Assembly (NCBI GenBank): GCA_963969595.1
Contig: OZ018410.1
Location: 32,616,913 to 32,680,912 of the forward strand
Source of the DNA: Neckera pumila
Taxonomy: Eukaryota; Streptophyta; Bryopsida; Hypnales; Neckeraceae
Reading direction: 5' to 3'
DNA: 64,000 nt
In this document: in pieces, positions 38,928 through 49,560 of the stretch
How positions within the stretch are numbered: the first letter of the stretch is position 1
Layout: each line of letters opens with the position of its first letter
Position numbers and translations under genes: made by a program
The notes under the pieces: generated by a model
Told to the model about the DNA's origin: nothing
Database searches by the model: none
What the model saw: the letters and a program-made list of their open reading frames with translations, nothing else

Positions 38928-39133
38928 TTTTTAATTTTTAATTTTTAAATTTTTTTTTTTTTTAAATTTTTTGAAAAAAAAAATATTTTTTTTTAATCGG
39001 CAGTCCGACGGGGCACCTTGGCTGACTGCTCATCTTACACTGACTGTTGCAGCTTTTCGGCTAATTTTTTCTCTAATTGCACATTGGCACGCACCCCAAC
39101 CAACCCTATAGTGAGTCCAGATTTTCTCTAATG
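38806..39133. mobile_element. CATTA element, third type
   Basis: The left end CATTACAGAAAATCTGGACTC is inverted to the right end GAGTCCAGATTTTCTCTAATG. The GAGTCCAGATTTTC motif also occurs internally at about 38843-38860. The core is (AAT)n plus A/T tracts (about 38880-38995), followed by GC-rich text with TGACTGCTC, as in family 3. Flanks GCTCTAC and TGTGGC show no duplication. Confidence 0.7.
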
Positions 39134-39637
39134 TGTGGCAGTTCAATTATATTGTTTTAAGGCCTATTTTCACTGTCCAATCAGAGGGCCAATTTGGAGG
39201 GGGGCAAGAAGCTGGATTGTCATTCTAAGTGGGACTAGATGCTTCATTTGGTTTCCATTGGGCTTCTGATTCAATTCCCCAGTTCCCTAGAAAATAGGGT
39301 TTCACTCTACATTTTGCTCAAATCACTATGGATATCACTATATTTTGGACATACTTTTAACTATAGGAAATCACCAAGATTTTGCCTTTCAAGGAACTAT
39401 AACAATTTTTCTTGTCTTTTTTTTTAGTCTTTCAAGGAGCTCTAACAATCTTTTTTTTTTGCTTTTAGTAAACCCTTCCACCCTCTAAGTCTGCATTTCA
39501 AGAAATTTTGGGTTGGAGATTGGAGGGGAAGATAGAGGGAGGTTGGACGGACAAGTGCAGTGGAGACATCTGGAGACATCTGGAGACTCCAGTTCAAGAG
39601 CTCCAGTCTCATCAATGGAAAGTAAGGCGCTAAACTT
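39134..39637. other. Intergenic, nothing recognised
   Basis: Contains a tandem GGAGACATCT repeat at about 39563-39590. No coding or element ends supported. Confidence 0.4.
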
Positions 39638-40125
39638 GTCCTACAAAATGAACCCTGCAGGGTGAATTTACCCTGAGGAAAATGCAGGAATTTTTATTTG
39701 TCACACATGATAAAATTTACAAATTTTGAAATCATATTTGCAATCAAAAGCTCCAAGTTAGCTGCAGTGAAGTGAAGCACATAGAATTAACATGAAACGG
39801 AGTACAAAATAGGGCCAGGGAGGACTGACCCCTCTATTGCCCCATTGGAAGGGTAAATGTAAAAACTGCCCCCTATTTTGTGTCGCTTGAATTTAGTATT
39901 TCTTCACGACTCCTAACTAATTTGGGGCCTCTGATTGCAAACATGAATTCAGAAATTGCAAATCCTATCAAATCTGGCAAATTAAAGAATTTCAGTGTTT
40001 TCTGCAAGGGTAAAACTTGGGTCAATAGAGGGGTCAGTTCTCCCTGGCCACAAAATAGGGGGCCTTTTTTTTACAATTACCCTCCAGAACACAAAATTCA
40101 CTTTGCAGGGCCCACTTCGTAGGGA
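39638..40125. mobile_element. Foldback-type MITE with a second inverted repeat inside
   Basis: The outer arms are at 39638-39670 (GTCCTACAAAATGAACCCTG...) and 40090-40125 (...CAGGGCCCACTTCGTAGGGA). The inner arms, ACAAAATAGGGCCAGGGAGG continuing to 39839 and its inverse at 40023-40056, are more alike. This may be a nested younger element (about 39804-40056) or a multi-armed foldback. Non-coding. It lies 0.8 kb upstream of the SAM-PRXL2 gene. Confidence 0.6.
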
Positions 40126-40967
40126 CAGATTTAGTAGCGTCCTGCCAATTGCCTGAAACGTGCTCTTACATTTTCACCCCTCTGCCCTTCGTAGAAGCAG
40201 CTTTGCAGGTGCTGGCAGTCAGGGATTCGCCCACTAAATCTCTAATCAAAGGATCATCGATACGAGCGTCACCTGGCTTGTGAGCTGTGCCTGTGTGCAA
40301 CACTGAGGCGGCTCCGACGGGAACGGCGCCACAGGAACCTTACCTATCTGGCATTCCAAGTGTAGCCCTTCCTAAAGCACCTCACCCAACGAAACTAATA
40401 CGGAGTATTAAATATAGAATGAATCCTTGAAAGGCAAAAAAAGAGACAGGAAAAATTCACTGAGACTCTGACTCGCAGAGCGTGCAGTGGAAGCTCCGGC
40501 CAGGACGGAAGCCGCCTCGTCAGTTGGTCAGAAGGCGGTCGAGAGGCTTTTGTCCTTCCATGGTTCCATGGATCCATTCTTTCATGTGCTCTGGCTGCTG
40601 ATTAGCTGACATGCCCACGCGCCTTGCGAAAATACCCAGCTGGCCGCATCTCAATTACGACCAGGTGCAAAAGCGGACAAAAGTCACAAAACCTTCCTTT
40701 GTTTTGCTTGCGCTTTTAAGGGTGCCGCGCTCTTCTCCCGGACATTTGGCTATTAAATCTGATGAGATACCTATCGCCGTTTGAATTTGATCTTTGCACG
40801 TTGGACAAAGAGCAGACGCTGGGTTGTTTGTTGTTGTAAGTGTGTGCTGCAGATTGTGTCGTCGATTTTGAGGAGGTTTCGGAAGTGATTTGAGACCGCG
40901 GAGGGCGGGTTTTGAGATTTTGTGACTTGGGACATTGGGGTTGCTTCGTGAGAGCAGGGCGGTGACG
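40126..40967 (+). promoter_or_regulatory. 5' flank and leader of the SAM-PRXL2 gene
   Basis: GC-richer than the neighbouring repeats, no element ends. The leader is presumed to end at the ATG at 40968. Open frames on the minus strand here (40655-41095) show no family resemblance. Confidence 0.4.
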
Positions 40968-43489
40968 ATGTCATCGTTTGCTTTGGAGGATTTTGTGGGC
41001 AATGGGGTGCTCCGGGACCAGATGGACAGTTTGACGGCGGATGGGTGGGACGATGTGCCCACTCTGAAGATGATGACCAAGGAGGATATGGACACCCTTC
41101 AGCTCAGTCAGCTACAGCGGGTACGTGTACCCTGTTTTCACGAGTACTCTGTCTGCTAAAAATTGAGTTTCAGCTGTATTATTCGAAGATAAATCCTCGT
41201 CCTTGTCGCTTTGAGAGACCCCTAGAATAATTCCCTTGATTTCGTCAATAGGTGTCTTGTTTGTGGATAAAGAAATTTTGAGGCACGGCAGTGTGGTTCT
41301 GGAGTATATCTGTAAATTTGTGTTTAGTTAGTCGAGTTGCGGATATCTAGTAGCAAAGAGAGACTCTTAACTCTTCGTGGAAAGCAAGCAAAGGAGAGTC
41401 TCAATGAATAAATTTAGATTCTTGGCTTTTTTTTTTATTTCTGCAGCTTTTTTTTACCTTGAGTTCGCTGCAATGATATGGCGTTATTTCTGTGAATGTG
41501 GAGAAATATTATTCAGTCCTCAGCTATCTTCTATGAACTCGGATTCAAATTGCAATGACAGTTCTTTTTTGTCCTCAACCTAACCCGACACCCATGCTGA
41601 CCGACTCTTACGGATGGCTGCATGCAGGACGCTTTAGAAATCCGATCTTATCTTCATGACCATCTTCTCATGGAGTATGCTGACACGCTCGAGGCCTCAG
41701 GGAAGACTTTGTCTGAGCTTCTGAGCACCAGCCCCGCCGAGCTCACCCGGGAGTACAAGATGAAGAGAGGTCATGTGGCGAGGTTCTTGGACCGAGGCAG
41801 CGCTTGCGCCGTCCAGTTGCCCAAGGATCTTGTTCTCCCCGCTCGGAAGGTCACGGCAGCCCACCATGGTGGCGCTCCCTTGTCACCACCAAGGGAGCGT
41901 CCCGTGTCTCCCCCAAAACAAAGTCCTGCCCCGGAGTTGATAACCATGCTCGAAGAAACTAAACCCCCGGTGGTGCTGCAACCCACGAACACTCATCCTC
42001 CCCCATCCAGCAAAGGAATTTTCTCTGCTCCCTCTGTGACACCCCGCCTGTGCGGATTGGTGAAACCAGGAGGTTTAAAGGAGGAGGTGTCGTCTCTCGG
42101 TACTCTAGAGAACATCATGATCCAAAAGATTGCGCCGCAACATAGCAAGGGTGTCAACCCGTTTGCCAGTAATGAACCCATCCACTTGCCCCCTCCATCA
42201 AGGGTTGCTGACTTGTGGTCCGACAAGCCGACCCTCATTTTGTGCCTTCGCCGTCCAGGGTAAGTGCCCAGCTCCTCTTCTACCACCCACATGAATGCAC
42301 TCTACCCTCTCTATTTGTTACAGCTCGGGAGTAACAAGGTCCTTACTTTTATAGTGAAATAACATTTAAACATTTAGAGAGGGATGTTAAAACCACGATA
42401 AAGTTTATAGAATTTTTGAATGAATGTCAAGGTGGAGAAGGTTGGAGACAAATGAAGTTCGGAATTTCTACATTTCTGTCTTCTTTCTTGAAGCTGTAAT
42501 TAGGAAAGGCACTTCTTAAGTCGTTTATTTCGACAAGCAAATGATGGATGTCGTCTGTGGGCTCCTTTTAAGGAACAGTTTTCTTTATTCTATGTGATCT
42601 GTATTAAAACGACATTCATCTAGGTTGAATTAACAAGAAGTGAACTAAAGAGGGAGCAGGATCATTATGACGTTTAGTTATAGTACTTTTTCTTTGTTCC
42701 AAACTTGCGAGCTCAAAATTTCTAAAATTGACCGTCAGATAATACTACATGAGAAACGTTTAGACGAAGCAGACTGTGCTACAGATTAAGAGCCAATTCA
42801 CACATAATGTGTTTCGATGTTTGTGTGCTTTTGGGGGGGAGCAGAAAGGTGACTTAATTAATTCACTTGTTTCACTTTCCAGATGTGTGATGTGTCGCGC
42901 CGAAGCACATCAATTATACAGCAGGAAACCCATTTTTGATGCTATGGGCATTCAGATGGTCGCCGTCATCAACGAACACATCGATGCGGAGGTGAGGGCT
43001 TTCTGGCCTCGCTACTGGGGCGGCATTGTGGTGGTGGACGAGCAGCGGGAGTTTTTCAAGGCGCTTGGGCAGGGAGAGCTTCCCAAAGAAGGATTTGTCA
43101 CAGGGTTTCTCCTCAACGCTGCTGCGAGAACGAATTACAAGCGAGCCAAGGCCACTGGCGTCGAGGGTAACTACGCTGGAGAGGGAACCATCAAGGGAGG
43201 GCTGTTGATTATGAGACCTGGTAATGGCGGGGTTGCATACCAGTTCATTGAGAGGAATTTCGGGGACTGGGCTCCTTTGGAAGAAGTTCTCGAAGTCTGC
43301 GGTAACATACCAGTATGACATCAAAACGCTTTACTGAATTCATTCCTGGACAGAATTGCTTTTTCTTCCCTTCTCTGCAAGACTTCATTCTCCTTCTCCC
43401 ATGATTAATTTCCCTTTTCTTTTGAATCTTTTGCAGAAGCGATGAGGCCGCCCAGGAAGGCATTTGATGTGCCGGGGGTTTGGCAATAA
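40968..43489 (+). CDS. SAM-like domain(s) fused to a PRXL2/AhpC-TSA-type thioredoxin-fold domain, 4 exons
   Basis: Exons 40968-41120, 41628-42259, 42883-43301 and 43437-43489 join in phase at GT-AG sites into 418 residues. Residues 1-51 (LEDFVGNGVLRDQMDSL, TKEDMDTLQL) look like a SAM domain start. Residues 52-110 (IRSYLHDHLLMEYADTLE, REYKMKRGHVARFLDRG) resemble a second SAM-like helical bundle, or the two together form a tandem. Residues 110-235 are Pro-rich linker. The C-terminal part has the PRXL2 signature RRPGCVMCRAEA with CxxC at 263-266, then YWGGIVVVDEQREFFKALG and GGLLIMRPGNGG. PRXL2 proteins are thioredoxin-like redox proteins. SAM domains usually mediate protein-protein contacts, so a tethered redox protein is inferred. 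No signal peptide is evident. The stop TAA lies inside an AATAAA motif (43485-43490). The plus frame running past the third exon end to a stop at 43316-43318 is the unspliced alternative. Confidence 0.85.
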
Positions 43490-44066
43490 AACACTCAACC
43501 CCACACAGTTGTGAACTATAGTTTTCCATCGAATTTTTGTGATTGATCACCCTTTAACTTTTTACCGACAATTGACTTGTACATTAGGTAGCCAGCATTG
43601 GCCGGGGTTTTGTTTGCCGACCAAAGTTGTGTTGAATAGAGTCTTAGAAATAGCCTACTATTTGTTGGGTGGTTTTCATCAAGTGCCTAGTTGAGTGTGC
43701 ACAGGCTAGATTAGAACGGCATGTATTATCAGATTATTTATCTAGTATGTAGCCTGGGTGCCTTGCTCTGGAATTTTTTATAACAGTTGTGATCTGCTTG
43801 GACAGATCCACTCATATGATTGATATTTTTCTTTCCCTCTACTTTGTATTCTCTTTTCCAGTGTTTTTTTTTAGTTTTGAAATCTTTGAGCCTGCTAATG
43901 GCTTGTCTATTTATACAATCAGGTTTGGCCTAATTTCATCTCTCATTGAATATTTACATTGTGAGGATGCACGGACTCTCTAGGTCTGATGGAAGACAAA
44001 GAATGCACCTATTGGTTCAATAATTGGAGTATTTTCATGAGTACTTTGGTCATGGGGGCCACAGCC
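43490..44066. other. 3' flank of the SAM-PRXL2 gene
   Basis: Presumed 3' untranslated region then intergenic DNA. Nothing else recognised. Confidence 0.4.
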
Positions 44067-44087
44067 AAGTTAACCCTTAACCCTTAA

Positions 44088-44297
44088 CCCTTGAACAACG
44101 TGTGGCTAATGAATGACAAAGAATCTTTGCATGTAGGACAAAAGTGCAATTGTTCATCCTTTGAATTTTGTAGAAAAAGGAGAGATCTTGCACAGTAGTT
44201 TGACCTCTAATGAGCACTTTTGAATATTTTATAGTAGATGATGTCACAATGTTGCAAAAGGAATGATTTCCACGGTCACAAGTCTGGCGTTCAAGGG
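44088..44297 (+). mobile_element. TTAA-bounded element E1 of a four-element chain
   Basis: Left TTAA at 44084-44087, right TTAA at 44298-44301; ends CCCTTGAAC and GTTCAAGGG are perfect inverted repeats. The interior (AATGAATGACAAAG, TAGGACAAAAGTG) is repeated in E3 at 44511-44729. The left end is preceded by two more TTAACCC units (44070-44083). Non-coding. Confidence 0.65.
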
Positions 44298-44301
44298 TTA
44301 A

Positions 44302-44506
44302 AGGTCTAGAGGGTCCATTCCGGCCAATATATACAACAATATTTCATTGTATTTGGCATGGTTCTATACCTTCTATAGGTTTAAGATCAATAGTGAAATT
44401 AACATGGTTCTAATGAACTATTGAGGTCTCAATTTGGAACTTTCTACTAGCAACTAATGCCACATGTATGCAAATGTATCTACTATTCTCAATGGACCTT
44501 CAAGGG
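44302..44506. mobile_element. TTAA-bounded segment E2 between two related elements
   Basis: Bounded by TTAA at 44298-44301 and 44507-44510. Inner edges share GGTCCATT in inverted arrangement (44316-44323 and about 44492-44499). It may be an element in its own right or host DNA between E1 and E3. Confidence 0.4.
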
Positions 44507-44510
44507 TTAA

Positions 44511-44729
44511 TCCATAAATGACATTGTGGACATTTGGTCTGATGAATGACAAAGTGATCTCTTGTGTAGGACAAAAGTGTAACTATTCATTTCCAAAATT
44601 TTGTGTGAAAAGTAGATAACTTCTATAGTAGCTTGAATTCCAATGAGTGTTTTTGGATTTTTTTATACCAATGATTCTCACTATTCCAAAATAGATTATT
44701 TCCACACTCACCAATCCGTCTTTTAGAGG
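44511..44729 (+). mobile_element. TTAA-bounded element E3, relative of E1
   Basis: TTAA at 44507-44510 and 44730-44733. The interior aligns with E1 over its full length (GATGAATGACAAAG, TGTAGGACAAAAGTG, ATGAGTGTTTTTGGATTTTTT versus ATGAGCACTTTTGAATATTTT). Ends are TCCATAAATG and CTTTTAGAGG. 219 bp against 210 bp for E1. Confidence 0.6.
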
Positions 44730-44733
44730 TTAA

Positions 44734-45412
44734 TCTCTAAATGCCCAAGGCATTTTTTGAGCTTCTTGGAATTTGCTTTACATTCAACAAAAATTCAACA
44801 TTTTGGTAAGTTCCATTAAATTTTTTGAATTGTAAGCATACAAATTCAAACTACAGTAAATATATTAGAGATTATATGAAAAAAGTAAACACAATGTTAT
44901 GGATAGGTAGATAATAATGGATGTTAAAAGGGTGTTAAAATTATTAATAATGGGTGTTATAAGAGTGTTTGATCAAAAGGGTGTTTAAATTGTAAAAGTG
45001 ATTTGAAGTCTTTTAATCTTCTTTTCATATGTCAAATCTAAAATTGATGTTACCAAAAAAATATGATCAAGGTTAAAGGATGTATAGTATAACCTTTATC
45101 CCAATCAATTTATGGCCTTTTAGAATCTATGCTACAATTTTGTTAAATAAATTTCTAATGTGATTTTTTTCTCCAATATCTAGTGTAGTTGCCAAATACC
45201 CTCAACACTACAAAATCAGGATTTGCAATAGACACCCTTACACAGAATCCTGAATAGGAAAATCATAATCATTCATTTTGAAAATCAGATTTTTGATGTC
45301 AAAAGTAAACTTCAAAAAGATTTTCTTAAACTAATAATAATAGTTTGGTAAGGATTTATTTAACTTCAAAGTTTTGTCAGCACCAGAATTTGATGCCTTA
45401 GACATTTAGGAA
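44734..45412 (-). mobile_element. piggyBac-like element, family 2, copy b (E4)
   Basis: TTAA at 44730-44733 and 45413-45416, ends TCTCTAAATGCCC and GACATTTAGGAA. The reverse complement matches 14167-14780 along its length. It contains an internal duplication around AACACCC(T)TTTTAA (about 44925-45000) not present in copy a, which accounts for part of the extra 65 bp. Non-coding. Confidence 0.7.
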
Positions 45413-45478
45413 TTAATGCATATAAATTTGTTGAATGCATCCTACAAGCAACTCTTTGCATAAGGTAGGGAGTTGATC

Positions 45479-45845
45479 CATTAGAGAAAATTTTAGGCCT
45501 CCGGAAGGCTGCTCTACAACCTTTAAAGTACCTTGAAATTTTGTTTTTTGGGGCTAAGAAATTCTTTTTTGTCCTATTTCTGCGCAGCTAAAACTACAAT
45601 GACAATGGCGCAGGAACCTAGTTTTACAAGTAAAAAAATAATTAAAAATAATAATAATTATTATTATTATTATTTTTAAAAATATTAAAAAAAAATTTAA
45701 AAAATTTAAAAAAGTACGAAATCTGACTATTTCAACAAGCGGTTAGCTACACTGGAGGACTTTTTCAAATTGATAGGCCAAACTTGAAATAGCTTGACAT
45801 GTCAATCTAAAGCAGCCCTCTGGAGGGCTGATTTTTTCTTTAATG
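45479..45845. mobile_element. CATTA element, family 3, copy b
   Basis: Ends CATTAGAGAAAATTTTAGG and CTGATTTTTTCTTTAATG. The subterminal parts match copy a (CTATTTCTGCGCAGCTAAAA; AACTTGAAATAGCTTGACAT). The core is (AAT)n/(ATT)n at about 45640-45676. Flanks TTGATC and CATGGA show no duplication. Confidence 0.75.
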
Positions 45846-45895
45846 CATGGACCCCAACCCCAATTCAGTGCAAATGTACATATCAGAGTTAATTG

Positions 45896-46073
45896 TAAAG
45901 TGTTGTAATGTAGGACTAGGGGCCGGACTTCAAGAAAAACACAGTACCAAACTTGCCGAAGCACCAAAACTCAGATCTGATGGAGTTTGATGCCATGTTT
46001 CTTTCATTCTATTACTAGTTAAGCCTTCCTTTGACACTCAGCTACAAACATAGGACGACTTTATCGTTAATTC
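45896..46073. mobile_element. Stowaway-like MITE, family 6, copy b
   Basis: Ends GAGTTAATTGTAAAG and CGTTAATTC. TA follows on the right (46074-46075), while the left flank is CA, so one copy of the target has mutated. The interior is the reverse complement of the copy at 11059-11252. Non-coding. Confidence 0.6.
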
Positions 46074-46213
46074 TATTACGTCCAATATTTCAACATTTGA
46101 ACAACTGGATTGGGGTCTCTAATGGACTCTCTACCTTATTAGTTTTGGCATCTTGAGGTAGAATGGAACAACCCTACCATATGCTTGGAACTCTCAATCT
46201 GATCTAAAGTCTA

Positions 46214-46245
46214 TTCTCATCTTTATCCATCCATCCATCCATCCA
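46214..46245. repeat. (ATCC)n microsatellite
   Basis: About five ATCC units between the MITE at 45896 and the following repeat module. Confidence 0.8.
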
Positions 46246-46299
46246 TTACCTTAAGTTATGCTGTTTGTTTTGGTGACATTTCCTCGATTGTGCGTCCCT

Positions 46300-46443
46300 C
46301 GGCCGTGTTCTTGGTATTGTTGGAAAGTCCTCGGCAACATTGATGATATTTGGGGGTCGCGGAGGGCCGTTTCAGGCCTGTTCCCTGATCTGCCCAAATC
46401 CAGTGAACGCCGGTACGGGTGTGTCAGAAAAAAAAATTTCAAA

Positions 46444-46480
<37 letters not shown>

Positions 46481-49400
46481 TCAAAAAGTGACGTGGCAGT
46501 CGCTCGACCACGTCAGCCAGCTGCTGCTACTGCGTTCCCAGACTGCAGGAATGCAGCAGACAGCAGGGGAACTTACAGCCTTCTAAGACCCCCGAATCTC
46601 ATGTAATGGGAGGGGTGTATGCGCTTTGTTTTGTGGCCTTCGGACCTATGGTGTGAAAGTTATTGAATTTTGAAGTTTTTATGAATAAAAATAATTAGAA
46701 AATTACTTTTACTTTTATTCTAGTTGTGACATGGCACACTAATCCATATTTTAAGTTAGGTTATTTATTTGTTTGTTTTGTTTGTTACAATGATATCTCT
46801 TAGACAATTCGTCCCCTAGTCGCATGCTTGGTATTGTTGGAAAGTCCTTGGCAAGGAGGGGTGCACTGGCTTTGTTTTGTAGCATTTAGACCTACACTAT
46901 AAAAGATATTGAATTTAAAAAAATTAGGAATTAAAAAATTAGGAAACTACTTTTACTTATATTTTGTAGCAACAGCACAAAGCACACTAGTCTATACCTC
47001 AAATTAGGATTTTGGTTTTTGATTTTGTTTAATAACCCTAAAATCTAAGAAATTGTGAATCCTTGAGTTGAGTTTTTAGTACCGTTGGAAAGCTTTCTGC
47101 AAGAAGGATTTGTTTTGTGGCATTTGGACCTAATGTGTGAAAGTTATTGAATTTCAAAGTTTTTATGAATTTGGAAAATTGAATTAAATTACTTTTTATT
47201 TTTGAAAAGCATAACTTTCACATTGCATGTCCAAAGGTCACAAATAAAGCCCTTGCACTCCTTCGTGTACAAAGTTTTCTATTTGTTCACGCACACAATC
47301 TCTCATTTTGCAATAAAGCCTTTGCACTCTTCTATTGTTTGGTGGTATTCCTACTCATTGTAGAAAAGGAAAAATATGAATTAAAAAAAATTCTTTTGAG
47401 CCCTATTGTGAGAGAGTGCCAATTTCAGAGTGAAATACAAATAATTTTCAAAAGGATTGTACGTGTCATTACTACATTTGTTGTAAAGTTTTTACAAAAA
47501 ATTTGGAATGGGTACACAAATCATTTATCTATTGAATGTAAAATTCTTGCAAGTGTACAAGTGTAGTCTTTTTTTAACAAAACTTCAAAACTTTCATTCA
47601 CAAGTGTTTCAAAAATCCCAATAGTCATAAATTTAGCTTGTAATTTTGTTCAAAACTTTATATTTGGGAGGTAGTACAACTGAGTTCTTGAACAATCCTA
47701 AAAACTTCAGAGCTTCCCTAATTGAATACGTAGGAACTCTAAACACTAATCTCTTCAACAACCTCATGTTCAATCTCATCGTCTCCTTCTTCTCCTTCTT
47801 TGTCCCATTTTGATTTTTGAAACTGTACGCAAATGAATCAAAAGCATTCAGAAGTATACATACAGAATTAGAAAGCATTAACAACAATAATAATGAAGAC
47901 CATCAAAACTTCAAATCCAAATTTCAAACACACCCTAATACTATTATTCCCTACTCAAAATTCACGACTATGGCAATAAAATTTGCAGATTTGCATTTGT
48001 GCCAGATTCATACCTATTGCATTACAATCTAGACCATCAATATTCTCACAAATTGAGATACAAATTTTTGAACCCTAATTCTTTCAATTCACCTGCAAAC
48101 ACTACACGCAATGCTGCAAATTGATTCAACCTTGCATGAACATGAAGCTAAAAAAAACTTTGAAACATAGCATTCAATTAAAAACAATCCCAAATAAGTA
48201 TAAAGCCGCTCCTTTGTGACACAGACGACAAAAAAATCATGAACACCATGACAGTAACTCATCAAGACAAAATCCCTCACTTCTCTGCACACACTACTAT
48301 CAAACTATGAAACCCTATCATTTCCACACACTGCAGTATTGAAGAACTAATAGAGCCCTCAAACAATATGAAAGCAAAGTAAGAAATTTCAAAAACAAGT
48401 AAGTGCAACAAATCTTTGACTCTCACTGTTCAGTTGCACCTCCAACGTCCTTAATTGCAATGTGCCGACCTCCATCTAGATCTCTTTTGTATAAAACCCG
48501 AGGTGCCGATCACTAAATGCTAGACAGCCAAATTCTCTAAGAGGCGGAAACTTCCCAATTGCTTGCCGAGATCATTGAAACCGCACATTCTCCGAGATCT
48601 AAAATTCCTCGCAACTGCACCCAAGATCATCAATACCCTACGCCAACCCTATTTGTCCATGCAATATTGAAAGTGAGACATGTTTCAAGCAATGCAGTGT
48701 TTATGCCTATTGTGCCAGAGCTCCATTGCCACGCCAGAGGAACACTAATTGCCATCGAAGGAGGAAGATTGTAGGTGACAAGCGCCAAACCCTAACCAAC
48801 CTCCGTCAATTGGATGGGTGAGATCAAAACCTCCGCCAATCAAACAATTGACAATTTAATTCTCCCACCCTTTAGATCTACGGCGCAAGAGAGGGGTTTT
48901 AATTTTTTTCTTATCGAGATCGATGACTCTCGTTTTTTTCAGCAAAGGGAGGATAGGTAATTGGAAGAATAGGAGCTAAATGCCTCTTTTTGGTACATTA
49001 TAGAAAAGGTATTGAATTTCAAAGTGAACTAAAAAATATGAATTAAAAAATATGAATTAAAAATTTATTTTTATTTTTATTTTATTTTAAATATGGCAAA
49101 AGCAAAGGACACACTAGTCTATACCTTAAATTAGGTTGATTGTTTTGTTTATTTGATACGTTAAGATCTATGAAACCATGGGTCACTTGACGGCATTCTT
49201 AGTACGATGGAAAGCTCTCCACAAGGAGGGGTGCAAAGACTTTGTTTTGTGGCATTTGGACTTGCACTATGAAAGTTATAGATTTTTGACTTATTTTTGA
49301 ATTAAAGGTTTGAAATAAATTATTTTTTATTTGGAAAAAAATAACTTTCACATTGCATGTCCAAATGCCACAAAACAAAGACCTTCCGCTCTTCCATGCA

Positions 49401-49560
49401 TAAAGCTTTCTATTTGTATCAAGAATGCAACTTCCCACATTGCAACAAAGCCCTCGTGCTCCTTTATGCAAAAAAAATATTGAACTCAAAGTATTTACAA
49501 ATTAAAAAATTACTTTTACTTTTATTTTGAATGTGGCAACAATGCATGGCATACTAGTTA
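46300..49560. repeat. Diverged direct and inverted copies of a ~200-bp module
   Basis: The block GGAAAG(T/C)..CAAGGAGGGGTGCA..TTTGTTTTGTGGCATTTGGAC..GTGAAAGTTATTGAATTT recurs at about 46318-46690, 46835-46925, 47090-47165 and 49208-49290. Inverted versions occur at about 47212-47290 and 49340-49420, where the arms face direct copies and could fold back. A CATTA element interrupts the first copy. Between about 47.4 and 48.9 kb I see no repeat unit and no gene. Confidence 0.6.
46338..46608. mobile_element. CATTA element, family 4, copy b, with a paralogous empty site in the window
   Basis: Ends CATTGATGATATTTGGGGG and CCCCCGAATCTCATGTAATG, GC-rich subterminal zones (GGAGGGCCGTTTCAGGCCTG; GTGACGTGGCA) and an A-tract/T-tract core (about 46431-46483). 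The flanks read ...AAAGTCCTCGGCAA and GGAGGGGTGTATGC. The related module at about 46825-46870 reads AAAGTCCTTGGCAAGGAGGG without the insert, so the join is exact with no duplicated base. Confidence 0.75.

Noticed and set aside
44067..44095. Telomere-like TTAACCC repeats
   Set aside because: Only three units, not the plant TTTAGGG repeat, and explained by the end of a TTAA-bounded element with a CCCTTGAAC terminus.
46251..46606. Lys/Phe-rich open frames on both strands
   Set aside because: They cross the A-tract/T-tract core of a CATTA element.
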